From assembly GCA_964577205.1 (NCBI GenBank), contig CAZNYG010000014.1, positions 1 through 36,101 of the forward strand: a stretch of DNA of 36,101 nucleotides, read 5' to 3'. This DNA is from CAZNYG01 sp964577205 (GTDB taxonomy: Bacteria; Elusimicrobiota; Endomicrobiia; Endomicrobiales; CAIRNS01). Shown here in pieces: positions 16,181 through 25,355 of this stretch (positions within the stretch are counted from its first letter, which is position 1; the number at the start of each line of letters is the position of its first letter). Below the pieces are notes generated by a model that saw only the letters and a program-made list of their open reading frames with translations, did not search any database and was not told the origin of the DNA. The translations under genes and the position numbers were made by a program.

Positions 16181-16213
16181 TTTTCATTTTACATTTTGCA
16201 TTTTTCATTTTTC
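16181..16213 (-). repeat. A+T-rich word repeat over the rsmE stop codon
   Basis: Plus-strand words TTTTCATTTTACAT and TTTGCATTTTTCATTT run across the rsmE stop codon (16207-16205), so the last codons and stop lie inside the repeat. It matches in style the repeats after rpoD and lepB. Confidence 0.75.
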
Positions 16214-16945
16214 CCTGCTGCCATATTCTCCCGCGGCATCCATGACCAGGATGGCGGAGAGCAGGCCGGCGGTCTCACTGCGGAGAATGCGCCGGCCCAA
16301 AGTCACCGGGATTATGCCGGAGTTCCGGGCAGCTTCCACTTCGGCGTGTGTAAATCCTCCCTCAGGCCCGATAAGGATGTTCACTGTTCCCGTATCTCCG
16401 ACAAGAGCGCAGGTCTCGCTGATCGTCTTCATCCCTTCGCCTTCCCAGGGCATAAGAGACAGCTTCTCGTTCTTCAGCCGTTCGAGCACCGCGGGGAACT
16501 GCTGCGGCTGGCCGACGTCCATGACCCCGCCGCGGCCGCTCTGCTTGCTTGCCGCCAGCGACAATCTTTGCCAGCGGCTTATCCGTGATCCTCCGAATTC
16601 TTTTACTATACTGCGGCCCGTTACCATGGGGATCACGGCTTCGACGCCGAGTTCTGGCGCCTTTTCGATGAACCAGTCGAAACGGTCGCCTTTCGGCACT
16701 GACTGGAACAGCCGGATCCTTACCGCGGGGACGGGGGCGCTCCCTTCCGACGTTATGGCCCCGGAGATCTCCTCATTATCTGCCTTGTCAACGAGGCCTT
16801 CATACGTTTTCCCCGTACCGTCGAACAGCGAAAGGACGTCTCCCGGTTTTGTCCTGCGCACGGTCTTCAGATGACGGCATTCACCGCCGGTTATAAAAAA
16901 ACGTCCGCCGCGGATCCCCGACGGCGGCACAAAGAAATGAGGCAT
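16205..16945 (-). CDS. rsmE: 16S rRNA (uracil-1498-N3)-methyltransferase RsmE
   Basis: RsmE methylates N3 of U1498 in the 30S decoding region. From ATG 16945-16943 the protein has 246 residues and begins MPHFFVPPSG. AGGAG at 16956-16952 gives ideal spacing, so I reject a longer frame to 17038. Family motifs are seen: GGECRHLKTVRR near the PUA-like N-terminus, and in the SPOUT knot RSIVKEFGG, then LIGPEGGFTHAEVE and LGRRILRSETA. It lies downstream of dnaJ, a frequent neighbour in bacteria. Confidence 0.95.
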   Translation of the reverse strand: MPHFFVPPSGIRGGRFFITGGECRHLKTVRRTKPGDVLSLFDGTGKTYEGLVDKADNEEISGAITSEGSAPVPAVRIRLFQSVPKGDRFDWFIEKAPELGVEAVIPMVTGRSIVKEFGGSRISRWQRLSLAASKQSGRGGVMDVGQPQQFPAVLERLKNEKLSLMPWEGEGMKTISETCALVGDTGTVNILIGPEGGFTHAEVEAARNSGIIPVTLGRRILRSETAGLLSAILVMDAAGEYGSREK

Positions 16946-17103
16946 TTCATGCTCCTCGGAACGGCAACGACACGTGGGACGGGGACGATGCCCGTACACA
17001 ACTGTTCTCAATAACAAAAAAACGCAGACCGTCCACAAATTCGGTTCTCGCCATTAACCGGCTTCGTTACCTTTTTGTCGTAACGTTCGTTCACGAGTTG
17101 GCT

Positions 17104-18234
17104 CTATCCGAACACCTTCTTGAATATACTTTCGCCGCCGGGGCCGGCGGTGGCTCCTATCGTCTCAGCGAACTGCCGGAGGGCCGCCTTCTGTTTATCA
17201 TTGAGGTTTCTGGGAATATCGACGATGACCTTGACGAGGAGGTCTCCCCTGCTGCGTCTTCCAAGGCGCGGGAAGCCGGCTTCACGGACGCGCAATATCG
17301 TCCCCGACTGCGTGGCCGCGGGCACCTTCATCGTCACCTTGCCGTCGAGCGTTTCGACTTCCGCCTCGCCGCCAAGGACGGCGTGAGGATAGCTTATGGT
17401 GAGCTCGGCCAGGAGATCGTCTTCGTGGCGCTTGAACCGGCGGTCTGGTTTCAGCCGGATGACCACATACAGGTCGCCGGGCGTACCGCCGGAAGGGCCG
17501 GCATCGCCAGCGCCGGTAACGCGAAGGGATGTACCCTCATCGACACCCGGAGGGATGCGAACGGTGACGCGGTGCGTTCCTTTTACCCTTCCCGCCCCTC
17601 TGCATGCCGGGCAGGGATCGGAAATGACCTCTCCCGTTCCTTTGCACTGGGGGCAGGCCTGAGCGAATGAAAAAATGCCCTGGTTATAGCGCACCTGTCC
17701 CGCGCCTTTGCATTGCGGGCACGTCTTTTTTCCGGTTCCCGATTTGCTGCCTGATCCTTTGCATTGCGGACAAGCTTCCTGCCGGGGGATCTGCAGCGGT
17801 ATTTCTTTTCCCTGCATCGCGTCCAGCATGGAGAGTTCCAGATTATACTGCAGGTCTTCGCCCCTGCGCGAACGCTGCGCCCGTCCCTGACGCTCGCCGC
17901 CTCCTGCCGCGCCGCCGAAGATGTCGCCAAAGATGTCGCCGAAAATATCGCCGACGTTCGAGAAATCTCCGTACTGCGCGTACCCGCCTCCGCCCTGCGG
18001 GGGAGGCGCGTTACCCACGCCGGCGTGGCCGAAACGGTCGTACTGCGCCTTTTTATTCGTGTCGGAGAGCACTTCGTACGCCTCGTTGATCTCCTTGAAC
18101 TTTTCCTCCGCCGATTTGTCACCGGGGTTCTTGTCAGGATGATATTTCAACGCGAGTTTGCGGTACGCGCTTTTGATCTCGTCTGCCGACGCCGTCTTCG
18201 CGACGCCCAGCAATTCATAATAATCGTTCTTCAT
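17104..18234 (-). CDS. dnaJ: Chaperone protein DnaJ (type I)
   Basis: DnaJ delivers substrates to DnaK and stimulates its ATPase. The 376-residue protein has a J domain with HPD (32-34) and a glycine/phenylalanine-rich linker containing repeated GDIFGDIFG. Four CxxCxGxG zinc motifs start at C155, C172, C194 and C208, followed by the C-terminal substrate domains. The third J-type feature set is complete, so this is a type I DnaJ. It starts 74 bp after dnaK; that gap holds a perfect 14-bp hairpin. Confidence 0.98.
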   Translation of the reverse strand: MKNDYYELLGVAKTASADEIKSAYRKLALKYHPDKNPGDKSAEEKFKEINEAYEVLSDTNKKAQYDRFGHAGVGNAPPPQGGGGYAQYGDFSNVGDIFGDIFGDIFGGAAGGGERQGRAQRSRRGEDLQYNLELSMLDAMQGKEIPLQIPRQEACPQCKGSGSKSGTGKKTCPQCKGAGQVRYNQGIFSFAQACPQCKGTGEVISDPCPACRGAGRVKGTHRVTVRIPPGVDEGTSLRVTGAGDAGPSGGTPGDLYVVIRLKPDRRFKRHEDDLLAELTISYPHAVLGGEAEVETLDGKVTMKVPAATQSGTILRVREAGFPRLGRRSRGDLLVKVIVDIPRNLNDKQKAALRQFAETIGATAGPGGESIFKKVFG

Positions 18235-18250
18235 AATTTAGTTCTTCATG

Positions 18251-18289
18251 AGACAGCGATGGCCTTGATGCAGAGGGCCATCGCTGTCT
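18251..18289. other. Perfect 14-bp hairpin between dnaK and dnaJ
   Basis: AGACAGCGATGGCC (18251-18264) is followed by an 11-nt loop and its exact complement GGCCATCGCTGTCT (18276-18289). In the dnaK-dnaJ message this is a very stable stem with no T-run after it. It could protect the upstream message end, serve as a processing site or damp dnaJ translation. It lies 20 bp past the dnaK stop and 16 bp before dnaJ. Confidence 0.9.
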
Positions 18290-18308
18290 AATTATACCGG
18301 CAGGCCGT

Positions 18309-20192
18309 TCATTTCTTTTCTTCGCCGACGACTTCGGCGTCAACGACCTTATCTTCTTCCTTTTCGGGACCAGCCTGCTGCTCCTGCCGGCCCTCTGTTC
18401 CCTGGGCCCCGCCGGCCGCCTGCTGTTCCTGCGCTTTCTTCTGCGCGTCCTTGTATATTGCTTCGGCAAGCTTGTGCGAAGCGGCGGTCAGCGTTTCCTT
18501 AGCCTTCTTTATCGCTTCCGTATCATTGCCTTTCAGCGTTTCCTTTGTTTCGTTCAGAGCCCGTTCGACGTTTAAACGCTCGTCGCCGCTGATCTTGTCG
18601 CCGTGCTCCTTCAGGCTCTTTTCGGTCGCGTAGACGAGGCTGTCGGTCTCGTTGCGCGCTTCTATCTCTTCGCGCCGTTTCTTGTCGTCGGCCGCGTATT
18701 TTTCCGCGTCCTTGACGTATTTCTCAACGTCGTCCTTGGATAGCTTTGTAGACGACGTGATGCGGATGGACTGCTCCTTGCCAGTGCCGAGGTCTTTCGC
18801 CATGACGTGCAGTATCCCGTTCGCGTCAATGTCGAACGTCACTTCGATCTGGGGCACGCCCCGCGGCGCGGGCGGTATGCCGTCAAGGAAGAACTTGCCC
18901 AGCGAAACATTATCCTGCGCCATGGGCCGTTCGCCCTGCAGCACGTGGATCTCCACCGACGGCTGGCTGTCAGCCGCCGTCGAGAACACCTGCGAACGCT
19001 TTACGGGAACCGTCGTGTTCCTGTCGATGATCGGCGTGCGCACGCCGCCCATGGTCTCCACTCCGAGGGTCAGCGGGGTCACGTCCAGCAGCAGTATGTC
19101 CTTGACCTCTCCGGTAAGCACAGCGGCCTGGATCGCCGCTCCGTGAGCGACGCATTCCATCGGGTCGATGCCGCGCTCGACTTTCTTTCCCACGTACTCT
19201 TCGACGAATTTCTGCACGATCGGCATGCGGGTCGGCCCGCCCACCAGGATGATGCGGGATATCGTGTCGGCCGATAGTTTCGCGTCCGAGATCGCCTGGT
19301 CGATAGAGACCTTGCAGCGTTCCACGATCGGGCGGACGATATTCTCTATGGTCGCGCGGCCGAGTTTCATGGTCAGATGTTTCGGACCGGAAGCGTCCGC
19401 GGTTATGAACGGCAGATTGATGTCCGTTTCAAGCACGTTAGACAGCTCGATCTTCGCTTTTTCCGCTGCTTCTTTCAGGCGCTGCATGGCCATGGTGTCT
19501 TTGCGGAGGTCGATGCCGTTCGTCTTGCGGAACTCTTCGGCTATATAATCGATGATCACGTTGTCCATGTCCGTGCCGCCCAGCTGCGTGTCGCCGGAAG
19601 TCGAAAGCACTTCGAAGGTGCCTTCCGCGCCCATCTCCATGATGGTCACGTCCAGCGTGCCGCCGCCGAGATCGAACACGAGGATCTTCTGTTCCTTGCC
19701 GCCCTTGTCGATACCGTAAGCGAGCGATGCCGCCGTCGGTTCGTTCACCAGGCGCACGACTTCAAGCCCCGCTATGGCGCCGGCATCCTTGGTAGCCTGG
19801 CGCTGATGATCGTTGAAGTACGCCGGCACCGTGATGACCGCCTTGGCCACGGGCTCTCCGAGATAGGCTTCCGCGTCCCTTTTGATCTTCTGAAGGATGA
19901 AGCCGGACAACTGCTGCGGGGTGAATTCCTTGCCGTGTATCGTGTACTTGAAATCCGTCCCCATCTTCCGTTTGAAAGCCGTTATCGTGCCGTCCGGGTT
20001 GGTCACCGCCTGGCGGCGCGCCGGTTCTCCGACAAGCAGCTGTCCATCCTTGGTGAAAGCGACGTATGACGGGAAAGCTTTCCCGCCGAGAGTGGTGCCT
20101 TCAGCGGACGGGATGATGGTAGCCTTTCCGCCTTCCATGACCGCCGCGGCAGAGTTGGATGTGCCCAGATCGATGCCGATTATTTTCGCCAT
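18309..20192 (-). CDS. dnaK: Chaperone protein DnaK (Hsp70)
   Basis: DnaK is the ATP-dependent Hsp70 chaperone. The 627-residue protein starts MAKIIGIDLGTSNSAAAVME and has the second phosphate loop FDLGGGTLDVTIMEMG. ILVGGPTRMPIVQ closes the nucleotide-binding domain. The linker DILLLDVTPLTLGVE leads into the substrate-binding domain, and the C-terminus is a Q/A/E-rich lid tail ending DAEVVGEEKK. All Hsp70 signatures are intact. It follows grpE by 17 bp under HrcA/CIRCE control. Confidence 0.98.
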   Translation of the reverse strand: MAKIIGIDLGTSNSAAAVMEGGKATIIPSAEGTTLGGKAFPSYVAFTKDGQLLVGEPARRQAVTNPDGTITAFKRKMGTDFKYTIHGKEFTPQQLSGFILQKIKRDAEAYLGEPVAKAVITVPAYFNDHQRQATKDAGAIAGLEVVRLVNEPTAASLAYGIDKGGKEQKILVFDLGGGTLDVTIMEMGAEGTFEVLSTSGDTQLGGTDMDNVIIDYIAEEFRKTNGIDLRKDTMAMQRLKEAAEKAKIELSNVLETDINLPFITADASGPKHLTMKLGRATIENIVRPIVERCKVSIDQAISDAKLSADTISRIILVGGPTRMPIVQKFVEEYVGKKVERGIDPMECVAHGAAIQAAVLTGEVKDILLLDVTPLTLGVETMGGVRTPIIDRNTTVPVKRSQVFSTAADSQPSVEIHVLQGERPMAQDNVSLGKFFLDGIPPAPRGVPQIEVTFDIDANGILHVMAKDLGTGKEQSIRITSSTKLSKDDVEKYVKDAEKYAADDKKRREEIEARNETDSLVYATEKSLKEHGDKISGDERLNVERALNETKETLKGNDTEAIKKAKETLTAASHKLAEAIYKDAQKKAQEQQAAGGAQGTEGRQEQQAGPEKEEDKVVDAEVVGEEKK

Positions 20193-20209
20193 TGGGGATT
20201 CCTCCTTTG

Positions 20210-20785
20210 TTATTTTCCTTCTTCCGACGTTTTCCTGACCTCTTCTTTATTCGACGAGACCGCCACCCGCGAGGGCCGGATGACCCGGCCGTTCATCATG
20301 TACCCTTTCTGCAGGACGCCCACTATCGTTCCTTCAGGCTGGCTCCCGGGCCGCCGTTCGACCGCTTCGTGAAGCGAAGGATCGAAATTTGTCCCTTCCG
20401 ATGATATCTCTTCGATCCCTTCCGACTGAAGCATCCTCTGAAATTCAACGGTGATAAGTTCAAGCCCCTTGAGAATGCTTTCAATATTGTTTGACGTGCG
20501 CGCGCTCTGTGTCGCCTGCTCAAGCACGTCAAGGAGGCGGATCTGCTTGGTCAGTATCTCTTCTTTGCCCCATATAAGGTGGTTCTGTTTGTCCTTTTCG
20601 GCGCGGCGCCTGTAGTTCTCGAAATCGGCCCTGAGACGGAGCAGCTGGTCGTAATACTCCCCGGCCAATTTCTTCTTTTCCTCCAGCGACTGCTGAAGGA
20701 TGCCCAGTTCCGCCACTTTTTCGTCCCGGGCAGCGTCAAGGACCGCGTCCGGATCTTCCTGTTGCACGGGTATATGCTCCGTCAC
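20210..20785 (-). CDS. grpE: Nucleotide exchange factor GrpE
   Basis: GrpE releases ADP from DnaK. The 191-residue protein has the long N-terminal helix (coiled-coil dimer, LRLRADFENYRRRAEKDK), four-helix region, and C-terminal beta domain with the family stretch FDPSLHEAVER and VLQKGYMMNGRVIRPSRVAV. It starts with GTG 20785-20783, which overlaps the hrcA stop as GTGA, with AGGAGG just upstream, so translation is coupled. Confidence 0.96.
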   Translation of the reverse strand: MTEHIPVQQEDPDAVLDAARDEKVAELGILQQSLEEKKKLAGEYYDQLLRLRADFENYRRRAEKDKQNHLIWGKEEILTKQIRLLDVLEQATQSARTSNNIESILKGLELITVEFQRMLQSEGIEEISSEGTNFDPSLHEAVERRPGSQPEGTIVGVLQKGYMMNGRVIRPSRVAVSSNKEEVRKTSEEGK

Positions 20786-21834
20786 AATGCTCCTCCTTTT
20801 TTTTCGTTTGAAAGCAGCCGGTTCACCATGCGGGAGACTGCGCTTACCAGCGCCATCATCCGGGGATACTCCATGCGCTTGGGTCCGATAATGCCCAGTA
20901 CGCCCACCGGATGTTCCCCATCCTTGTAGATCGAGCTGACGACGCTGAGTTCTTTGAACTCCTGCCGCAATGTCTCCGAGCCGATGATAACCCGCACCCC
21001 TTCTTCCTCTTCGCCGTGGTCAAGTATCTCCCGCAGCAGGTCACTGTCTTCGTTCAGCCTCAGCAGCGACCGCATGGGCTCGAAATCATGGAACTCCGGA
21101 AGCGTCAGGACGTTCGACGTTCCTCCCAGATAGACTTCCTCTTCGATGCTGAACACGTCCCGGCACAGGTTCTGGGCCAGCTGGGATATGGCCCGCTCTT
21201 CGCGTTCCGTCTCCTGGATGGCTTCCACTACCCGCTGCCGCGCTTCGGAAAAAGACAAGCCCTTCAAGCGGATATTAAGATAGCGGTTCAATTCATTGAG
21301 GCGTTCGCGGGAGACTGAAGCCTGCACCATCCGGTGCTTGACCATGCCGGTAGTGGTCACGAGGATAACCAGTATCTTCTTATCCGCGAAAGGTATAAGC
21401 TCTATGTATTGAAGCTGGTTGCGCTCGACCCGGGGAGTCAGGACAAAACCGGTGTACTGGGAAAGGCCGGACAATATGTGAGAGGTCTTGACCAGCAGCT
21501 CCTGCAGTTCCCGGATGCGCCCGTCATACTCCTGGCGGACGCGGTTCTCCTCTTCAACTACGAGACGCTGCAATTCTATCAGAGAATCCACGTAACTCCG
21601 GTATCCCTTGTCAGTGGGGATCCGGCCCGCCGAGGTATGCGGATGTGTAAGATAACCCTCTTCTTCCAGTTCCGCCATCAGGTTGCGGATCGTTGCCGGG
21701 GAAAGATCGAACTCGTATTCCTCGGTCAGCATGCTGGAGCCTACCGGATGGGCCGTTTTGATGAACTGATGGATGACGGCATGCAGAACCCGGTCCTTGC
21801 GTTCCTGGAGGATCTTTGGATCTATCTGACGCAT
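20782..21834 (-). CDS. hrcA: Heat-inducible transcription repressor HrcA
   Basis: HrcA binds the CIRCE operator and represses class I heat-shock genes until titrated by misfolded protein and GroEL. The 350-residue protein has an N-terminal winged helix (PVGSSMLTEEYEFDLSPATI, then RNLMAELEEEGYLTHPHTSA and GRIPTDKGYR), a GAF-like core and the C-terminal GVLGIIGPKRMEYPRMMALV segment. It is the first gene of hrcA-grpE-dnaK-dnaJ. A CIRCE element and strong promoter lie 25-80 bp upstream. Confidence 0.97.
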   Translation of the reverse strand: MRQIDPKILQERKDRVLHAVIHQFIKTAHPVGSSMLTEEYEFDLSPATIRNLMAELEEEGYLTHPHTSAGRIPTDKGYRSYVDSLIELQRLVVEEENRVRQEYDGRIRELQELLVKTSHILSGLSQYTGFVLTPRVERNQLQYIELIPFADKKILVILVTTTGMVKHRMVQASVSRERLNELNRYLNIRLKGLSFSEARQRVVEAIQETEREERAISQLAQNLCRDVFSIEEEVYLGGTSNVLTLPEFHDFEPMRSLLRLNEDSDLLREILDHGEEEEGVRVIIGSETLRQEFKELSVVSSIYKDGEHPVGVLGIIGPKRMEYPRMMALVSAVSRMVNRLLSNEKKGGAL

Positions 21835-21858
21835 TTTATCCTCTGTTTCCCCTCAATG

Positions 21859-21885
21859 TTAGCACTCATTAGTATCAAGTGCTAA
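21859..21885. promoter_or_regulatory. CIRCE operator
   Basis: TTAGCACTC, nine bases, then AAGTGCTAA. The consensus is TTAGCACTC-N9-GAGTGCTAA, so there is a single mismatch at the first base of the right arm (plus strand). It starts one base after the -10 element of the hrcA promoter, placing bound HrcA over the transcription start. Confidence 0.95.
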
Positions 21886-21886
21886 C

Positions 21887-21915
21887 ATTATAACACTAAT
21901 GCCCCTTGTTGTCAA
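21887..21915 (-). promoter_or_regulatory. Consensus sigma-70 promoter of hrcA-grpE-dnaK-dnaJ
   Basis: The minus strand reads TTGACA (21915-21910), 17 bp, TATAAT (21892-21887): a perfect match in both boxes and spacing. The -35 lies only 11 bp after the stop codon of the upstream membrane-protein gene. Confidence 0.93.
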
Positions 21916-21926
21916 GATGATGATGC

Positions 21927-22922
21927 TCAAGAGAGGGTACGTCGGATGGCTTCGATGTCCTGCCGGTCTTTTTTGAGCATGGATTCGCAGGCGAGGACGG
22001 ATATCCCCGCCAGGGTGACAGGAAGGAACGACATGAAATGGGTAAGAATTGCAAAGGAAAGGGCCTGGTCCCGATCGACCCCGAATACTCCGAGCGCGAG
22101 GACCGTGAAGAATTCCCATGTACCTATGTATCCCGGCGACGCCGGTATAGCGACGCTGATGACCATGATGCCCTGCACGACGATCACCTGCAGGAAAGTC
22201 AGCCGTATATCGACGGCATACAGCAGTGACCAGGTCGAAACGATGGTGATGACGAACCAGTTGAAAAAAGTGATGGGCAGCGCCTTGAAAAGCACCTGCC
22301 TGCTTTTCATGAAAGAGAGGGATCCGGCGAGCGTTCCCAGAAGGCGCACTACCTTTTCCCGGTATCCCAGCCAGCCGAACCGTCCCGCAAAAGCGCTGAT
22401 CCGTTCCGCCTGCCGGATGAACAGGACGATCCCGGCCGCGAGCGCGCCGAAAAAGGCCAGGATCTTCGGAAGACTGACAGCCTCCGGCATGACGACGAAC
22501 AGAGACCCTCCGATCAGCATGAGAAGCGGAGAGATCGTGTCGACCAGCCGTTCGAGTACGACCGTGGCGAGAGCGTAACTGCGCGAGAACCTGCCGCCGC
22601 GGGATATGAAATACGCCTGGAACAGGTCGCCGCTCCTGAAGGGAAGGAACATGTTAAGCATGAGGCCTATGGAAGTCGCCCGGAAAAAGAAATGCCAGGG
22701 TGTCCCGCGATAGCTGTCGCCAAGCAGTTTCCAGCGGTAACTCCTCAGGGCCAGGCCCAGCAGGGAAAGAACGAATGCCGCCGCCACAAGCCAGAGATCG
22801 GTATGCCGCAGCGTTACCATCACCCGGCCAAGGTCAGCATTGCGGAAAGCAAGCCAGAGAAAAAAAGCGCTTATAAGGAAACCGGCGGCGATCTGCGCGG
22901 GCCTGCGCCAAGTTTTGTTCAT
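21927..22922 (-). CDS. YbhN/LPG-synthase-like integral membrane protein (flippase-like domain)
   Basis: This is a 331-residue protein with about eight hydrophobic segments. The N-terminal region LFLWLAFRNADLGRVM-like and the conserved core NMFLPFRSGDLFQAYFISRG are typical of the lysylphosphatidylglycerol synthase transmembrane (UPF0104/YbhN) family. Late in the protein, IPASPGYIGTWEFFTVLALG is also a family hallmark. No soluble aminoacyl-transferase domain follows, so lysyl-PG synthesis is unlikely. Stand-alone members are often found near glycosyltransferase genes and are suspected to handle lipid-linked intermediates. It overlaps the upstream gene by ATGA and is the last gene of the glycan block. 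Confidence 0.85.
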   Translation of the reverse strand: MNKTWRRPAQIAAGFLISAFFLWLAFRNADLGRVMVTLRHTDLWLVAAAFVLSLLGLALRSYRWKLLGDSYRGTPWHFFFRATSIGLMLNMFLPFRSGDLFQAYFISRGGRFSRSYALATVVLERLVDTISPLLMLIGGSLFVVMPEAVSLPKILAFFGALAAGIVLFIRQAERISAFAGRFGWLGYREKVVRLLGTLAGSLSFMKSRQVLFKALPITFFNWFVITIVSTWSLLYAVDIRLTFLQVIVVQGIMVISVAIPASPGYIGTWEFFTVLALGVFGVDRDQALSFAILTHFMSFLPVTLAGISVLACESMLKKDRQDIEAIRRTLS

Positions 22923-25249
22923 GAAGCCGGTTCTCCCCCGTTCGCTCCTTCATAAAAGGCCCTGAGCTCCATCGCGACCGGTTCAAGCGTTTTCCACCGC
23001 GCTTCCGTGTAAAAACCCTTGTCGAGGAGGAAGTCGGGTATCAAAGGTAAAGCTTTCGCTTCCATTTCCGGCAGGATCGAGAACACGTAGACGCTGTTGA
23101 CGGGATCGGCGCTGTATCCCTTCCACCATTGCGGGTTCTGCCGCTTCAACGAGGCGATCTTCTGTCCGGGAATTGAAATATCGGCGCAGTCGCTGAACGC
23201 GAGGCGTATATGGTCCCGCCAGAACCCGTCGAAACTCCGGAGAGCATCTCCTTCCCAGTAAAAAGGTTCGTAGCACGCGGTCCGTTTCAGTTCCGGAGCG
23301 TTGAAGATCAAATGGGTGAACCCTTCGTTCCGCAGCTCTTCGTAAAGTTCCTTTCCGTTCCTCGCTTTCCGCGCCATGGCGACGATCGGCGAATAATCTC
23401 CCGGAGGGTTGCTGACGAACCGTCGCTTCAGGAAAAAGCCGCGGGGATCCCCCATGACCAGTATCCTCGCGTTCGCGGGCGCGGAGCGGTTGATCCATTC
23501 GGCAGCCGTATAATACGGAGATACATGCGACGGCCGCTGTGTCATCAGGTATTCATCGCGCGTTTGTATGCCCAGGCCCACTTTGACGGGGTCCTGGGTG
23601 TTCCGCTGAATATCAAGGGTAAAAAGCACATTGGAAGCGAATACGAGGGCCATCGCGGTCAACAAAAGCCCGCGGCAGTACTTTTCAAGGCGGTACACTC
23701 CATAACTGAGAACAATGGCTCCGACCGAAAGTGCCGGAATGAAATACCGCAGATATGGGCGCCCCAGGAACCAGAACACGTAATAGACCGCGAGGTAAAC
23801 CAGCAGGAACTTCATGCGGGGATCGATGCGTTTTATGAAGAGCAGGACGGGCAGCAGTATAAGGAATCCGGCGCCCATGTATCCTTCCTGCCCCACCGCG
23901 CCCATGGGAAGGTTCCAGGGAAGAAGCAGGAAGTTCATTATGCCCGGCGGCATTACGGACATGTCGTTGAAAGCTCTTTCCTGTCCCTGAATGACCGAAC
24001 TGAACCCGAGCCCGCCCGATTTGAGCATGAACGGATACAGAGGATGCCCGGTCGCCTGCCAGTTGCGTATAAGCCAGGGAGAGATCACCACGCCGACGCA
24101 CAGGGAAAATATCGCCAGTCCCGCCAGGGAACGTTTCAAATTGCCGCGGTTTATCCCCCAGAAGATGATGGCCGCGGCCATGCCGAGGACGGCGCCCGCG
24201 CCGGTATATTTGCTCGCCAGGCTTATGCCGCTGAATATGCCGGCCAGCATCATCCACCGCCACGGCAGGCTTTCCTCGCTGGAGATGGAAAAGAACCTGA
24301 GAGCCGCGGCCAGCGCCATGAGTTCCATGAACGCGAGCGGATACTCGAGGGCCGAACGCGTGGATACCATCAAAGCTACGGGCACAGTGAAGAAAAGCGC
24401 CCCGGCAAGCGCGCCCATGCGCGGAAAGAACCAGCGGCGGCACAAAGCGTATATGCCGGCCAGAGTGCATACCGCGAACCCGGCATTGACGCTTTTCGCC
24501 GCGATATCGTTCCCGGCGGCTATCGCCACGCCGTAAGGTATGTGAAGATACGTCACTATATAGGACTGATGGTGGCACCACAGCGGCTTCAGCGCGTGTT
24601 CCTGCAGCCAGTAAGCGGGCACGGTGAGGTGATAGGACAGCGAATCGTAAAATGTTTCCGGCGCAAAAGTCCCGAAAACGGTAACGATCCCGCAGGCGGC
24701 AAGAGCGACAGCGATCCACGGAGCGATCGTCGACGTGTCGACCGGCGCCGACGGGAGCGCGGCTTTCTTCCCAGCGAGAGGAACGACAAGCAGAATGAAG
24801 CCGGCAGCCGGTACGCCCAGGATTACCGGGACGATCCAGTACCCAGCCATGCCCGCCGCGGTCAGGATGAACAGCATGAACGCGAGCCCGATGGCGATAT
24901 AGAACAGCAGCCGTTCAAGCGGATCGTCTTCACCGCTGCGGATGTAACGCCACAGCGTTTTACCCCATCCCGCCGCGCCCGCAAAGAATCCCCCGGCGAT
25001 CAGGACTCCGGCCGCCCGCTCCATAAGGCATGACAGGAGCGAAGAAACGGTGAACGCCCGGTGCCACATCAGGCCGAAATAATTGCCGACGCTGTCCGGC
25101 GTGAAAGGATAGACGGAGAAATACCGCCTGAAGACAAAAACGACCCATAATCCCAAAACGATAAACAATGCTGTCGGCGGCAGCCGCAGCATTTTCTCGG
25201 GTTTCATCGGAGGCGTCTGTACGATGGATTCCTTTTTTCTTTTGCCCAT
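22919..25249 (-). CDS. Large polytopic membrane protein, PMT/ArnT-like (GT39/GT83-type) glycosyltransferase candidate
   Basis: This is about 776 residues with more than ten hydrophobic segments, then a soluble C-terminal domain of about 200 residues. The first long external loop has FYDSLSYHLTVPAYWLQ, resembling the acidic-loop motif of lipid-linked-sugar-dependent (dolichol-phosphate-mannose/ArnT type) transferases. The rest, including a Y-R-rich middle and ILVMGDPRGFFLKRR in the tail, fits the class of membrane glycosyltransferases whose substrates are unknown. The predicted start is ATG 25249-25247 with AAAAGGA upstream; a GTG at 25282 would add 11 residues without a ribosome site. It overlaps the YbhN-like gene and follows the nucleotidyltransferase by about 106 bp. 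Confidence 0.75.
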   Translation of the reverse strand: MGKRKKESIVQTPPMKPEKMLRLPPTALFIVLGLWVVFVFRRYFSVYPFTPDSVGNYFGLMWHRAFTVSSLLSCLMERAAGVLIAGGFFAGAAGWGKTLWRYIRSGEDDPLERLLFYIAIGLAFMLFILTAAGMAGYWIVPVILGVPAAGFILLVVPLAGKKAALPSAPVDTSTIAPWIAVALAACGIVTVFGTFAPETFYDSLSYHLTVPAYWLQEHALKPLWCHHQSYIVTYLHIPYGVAIAAGNDIAAKSVNAGFAVCTLAGIYALCRRWFFPRMGALAGALFFTVPVALMVSTRSALEYPLAFMELMALAAALRFFSISSEESLPWRWMMLAGIFSGISLASKYTGAGAVLGMAAAIIFWGINRGNLKRSLAGLAIFSLCVGVVISPWLIRNWQATGHPLYPFMLKSGGLGFSSVIQGQERAFNDMSVMPPGIMNFLLLPWNLPMGAVGQEGYMGAGFLILLPVLLFIKRIDPRMKFLLVYLAVYYVFWFLGRPYLRYFIPALSVGAIVLSYGVYRLEKYCRGLLLTAMALVFASNVLFTLDIQRNTQDPVKVGLGIQTRDEYLMTQRPSHVSPYYTAAEWINRSAPANARILVMGDPRGFFLKRRFVSNPPGDYSPIVAMARKARNGKELYEELRNEGFTHLIFNAPELKRTACYEPFYWEGDALRSFDGFWRDHIRLAFSDCADISIPGQKIASLKRQNPQWWKGYSADPVNSVYVFSILPEMEAKALPLIPDFLLDKGFYTEARWKTLEPVAMELRAFYEGANGGEPAS

Positions 25250-25355
25250 GGGGGATGTCGTCCTTTTGGAGCGAGTAAGCACATGTCTATTTCAAATATC
25301 ACCTTTGACACCATCGAACGCTCAATAGCAGTTGAGGTATCGTGCGTAAGACCGG

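Noticed and set aside
23210..25033. 607-codon open frame on the plus strand
   Set aside because: It lies antisense to the large membrane glycosyltransferase, has R/H/Q-rich composition without family motifs, and is explained by GC-rich third positions on the coding strand.
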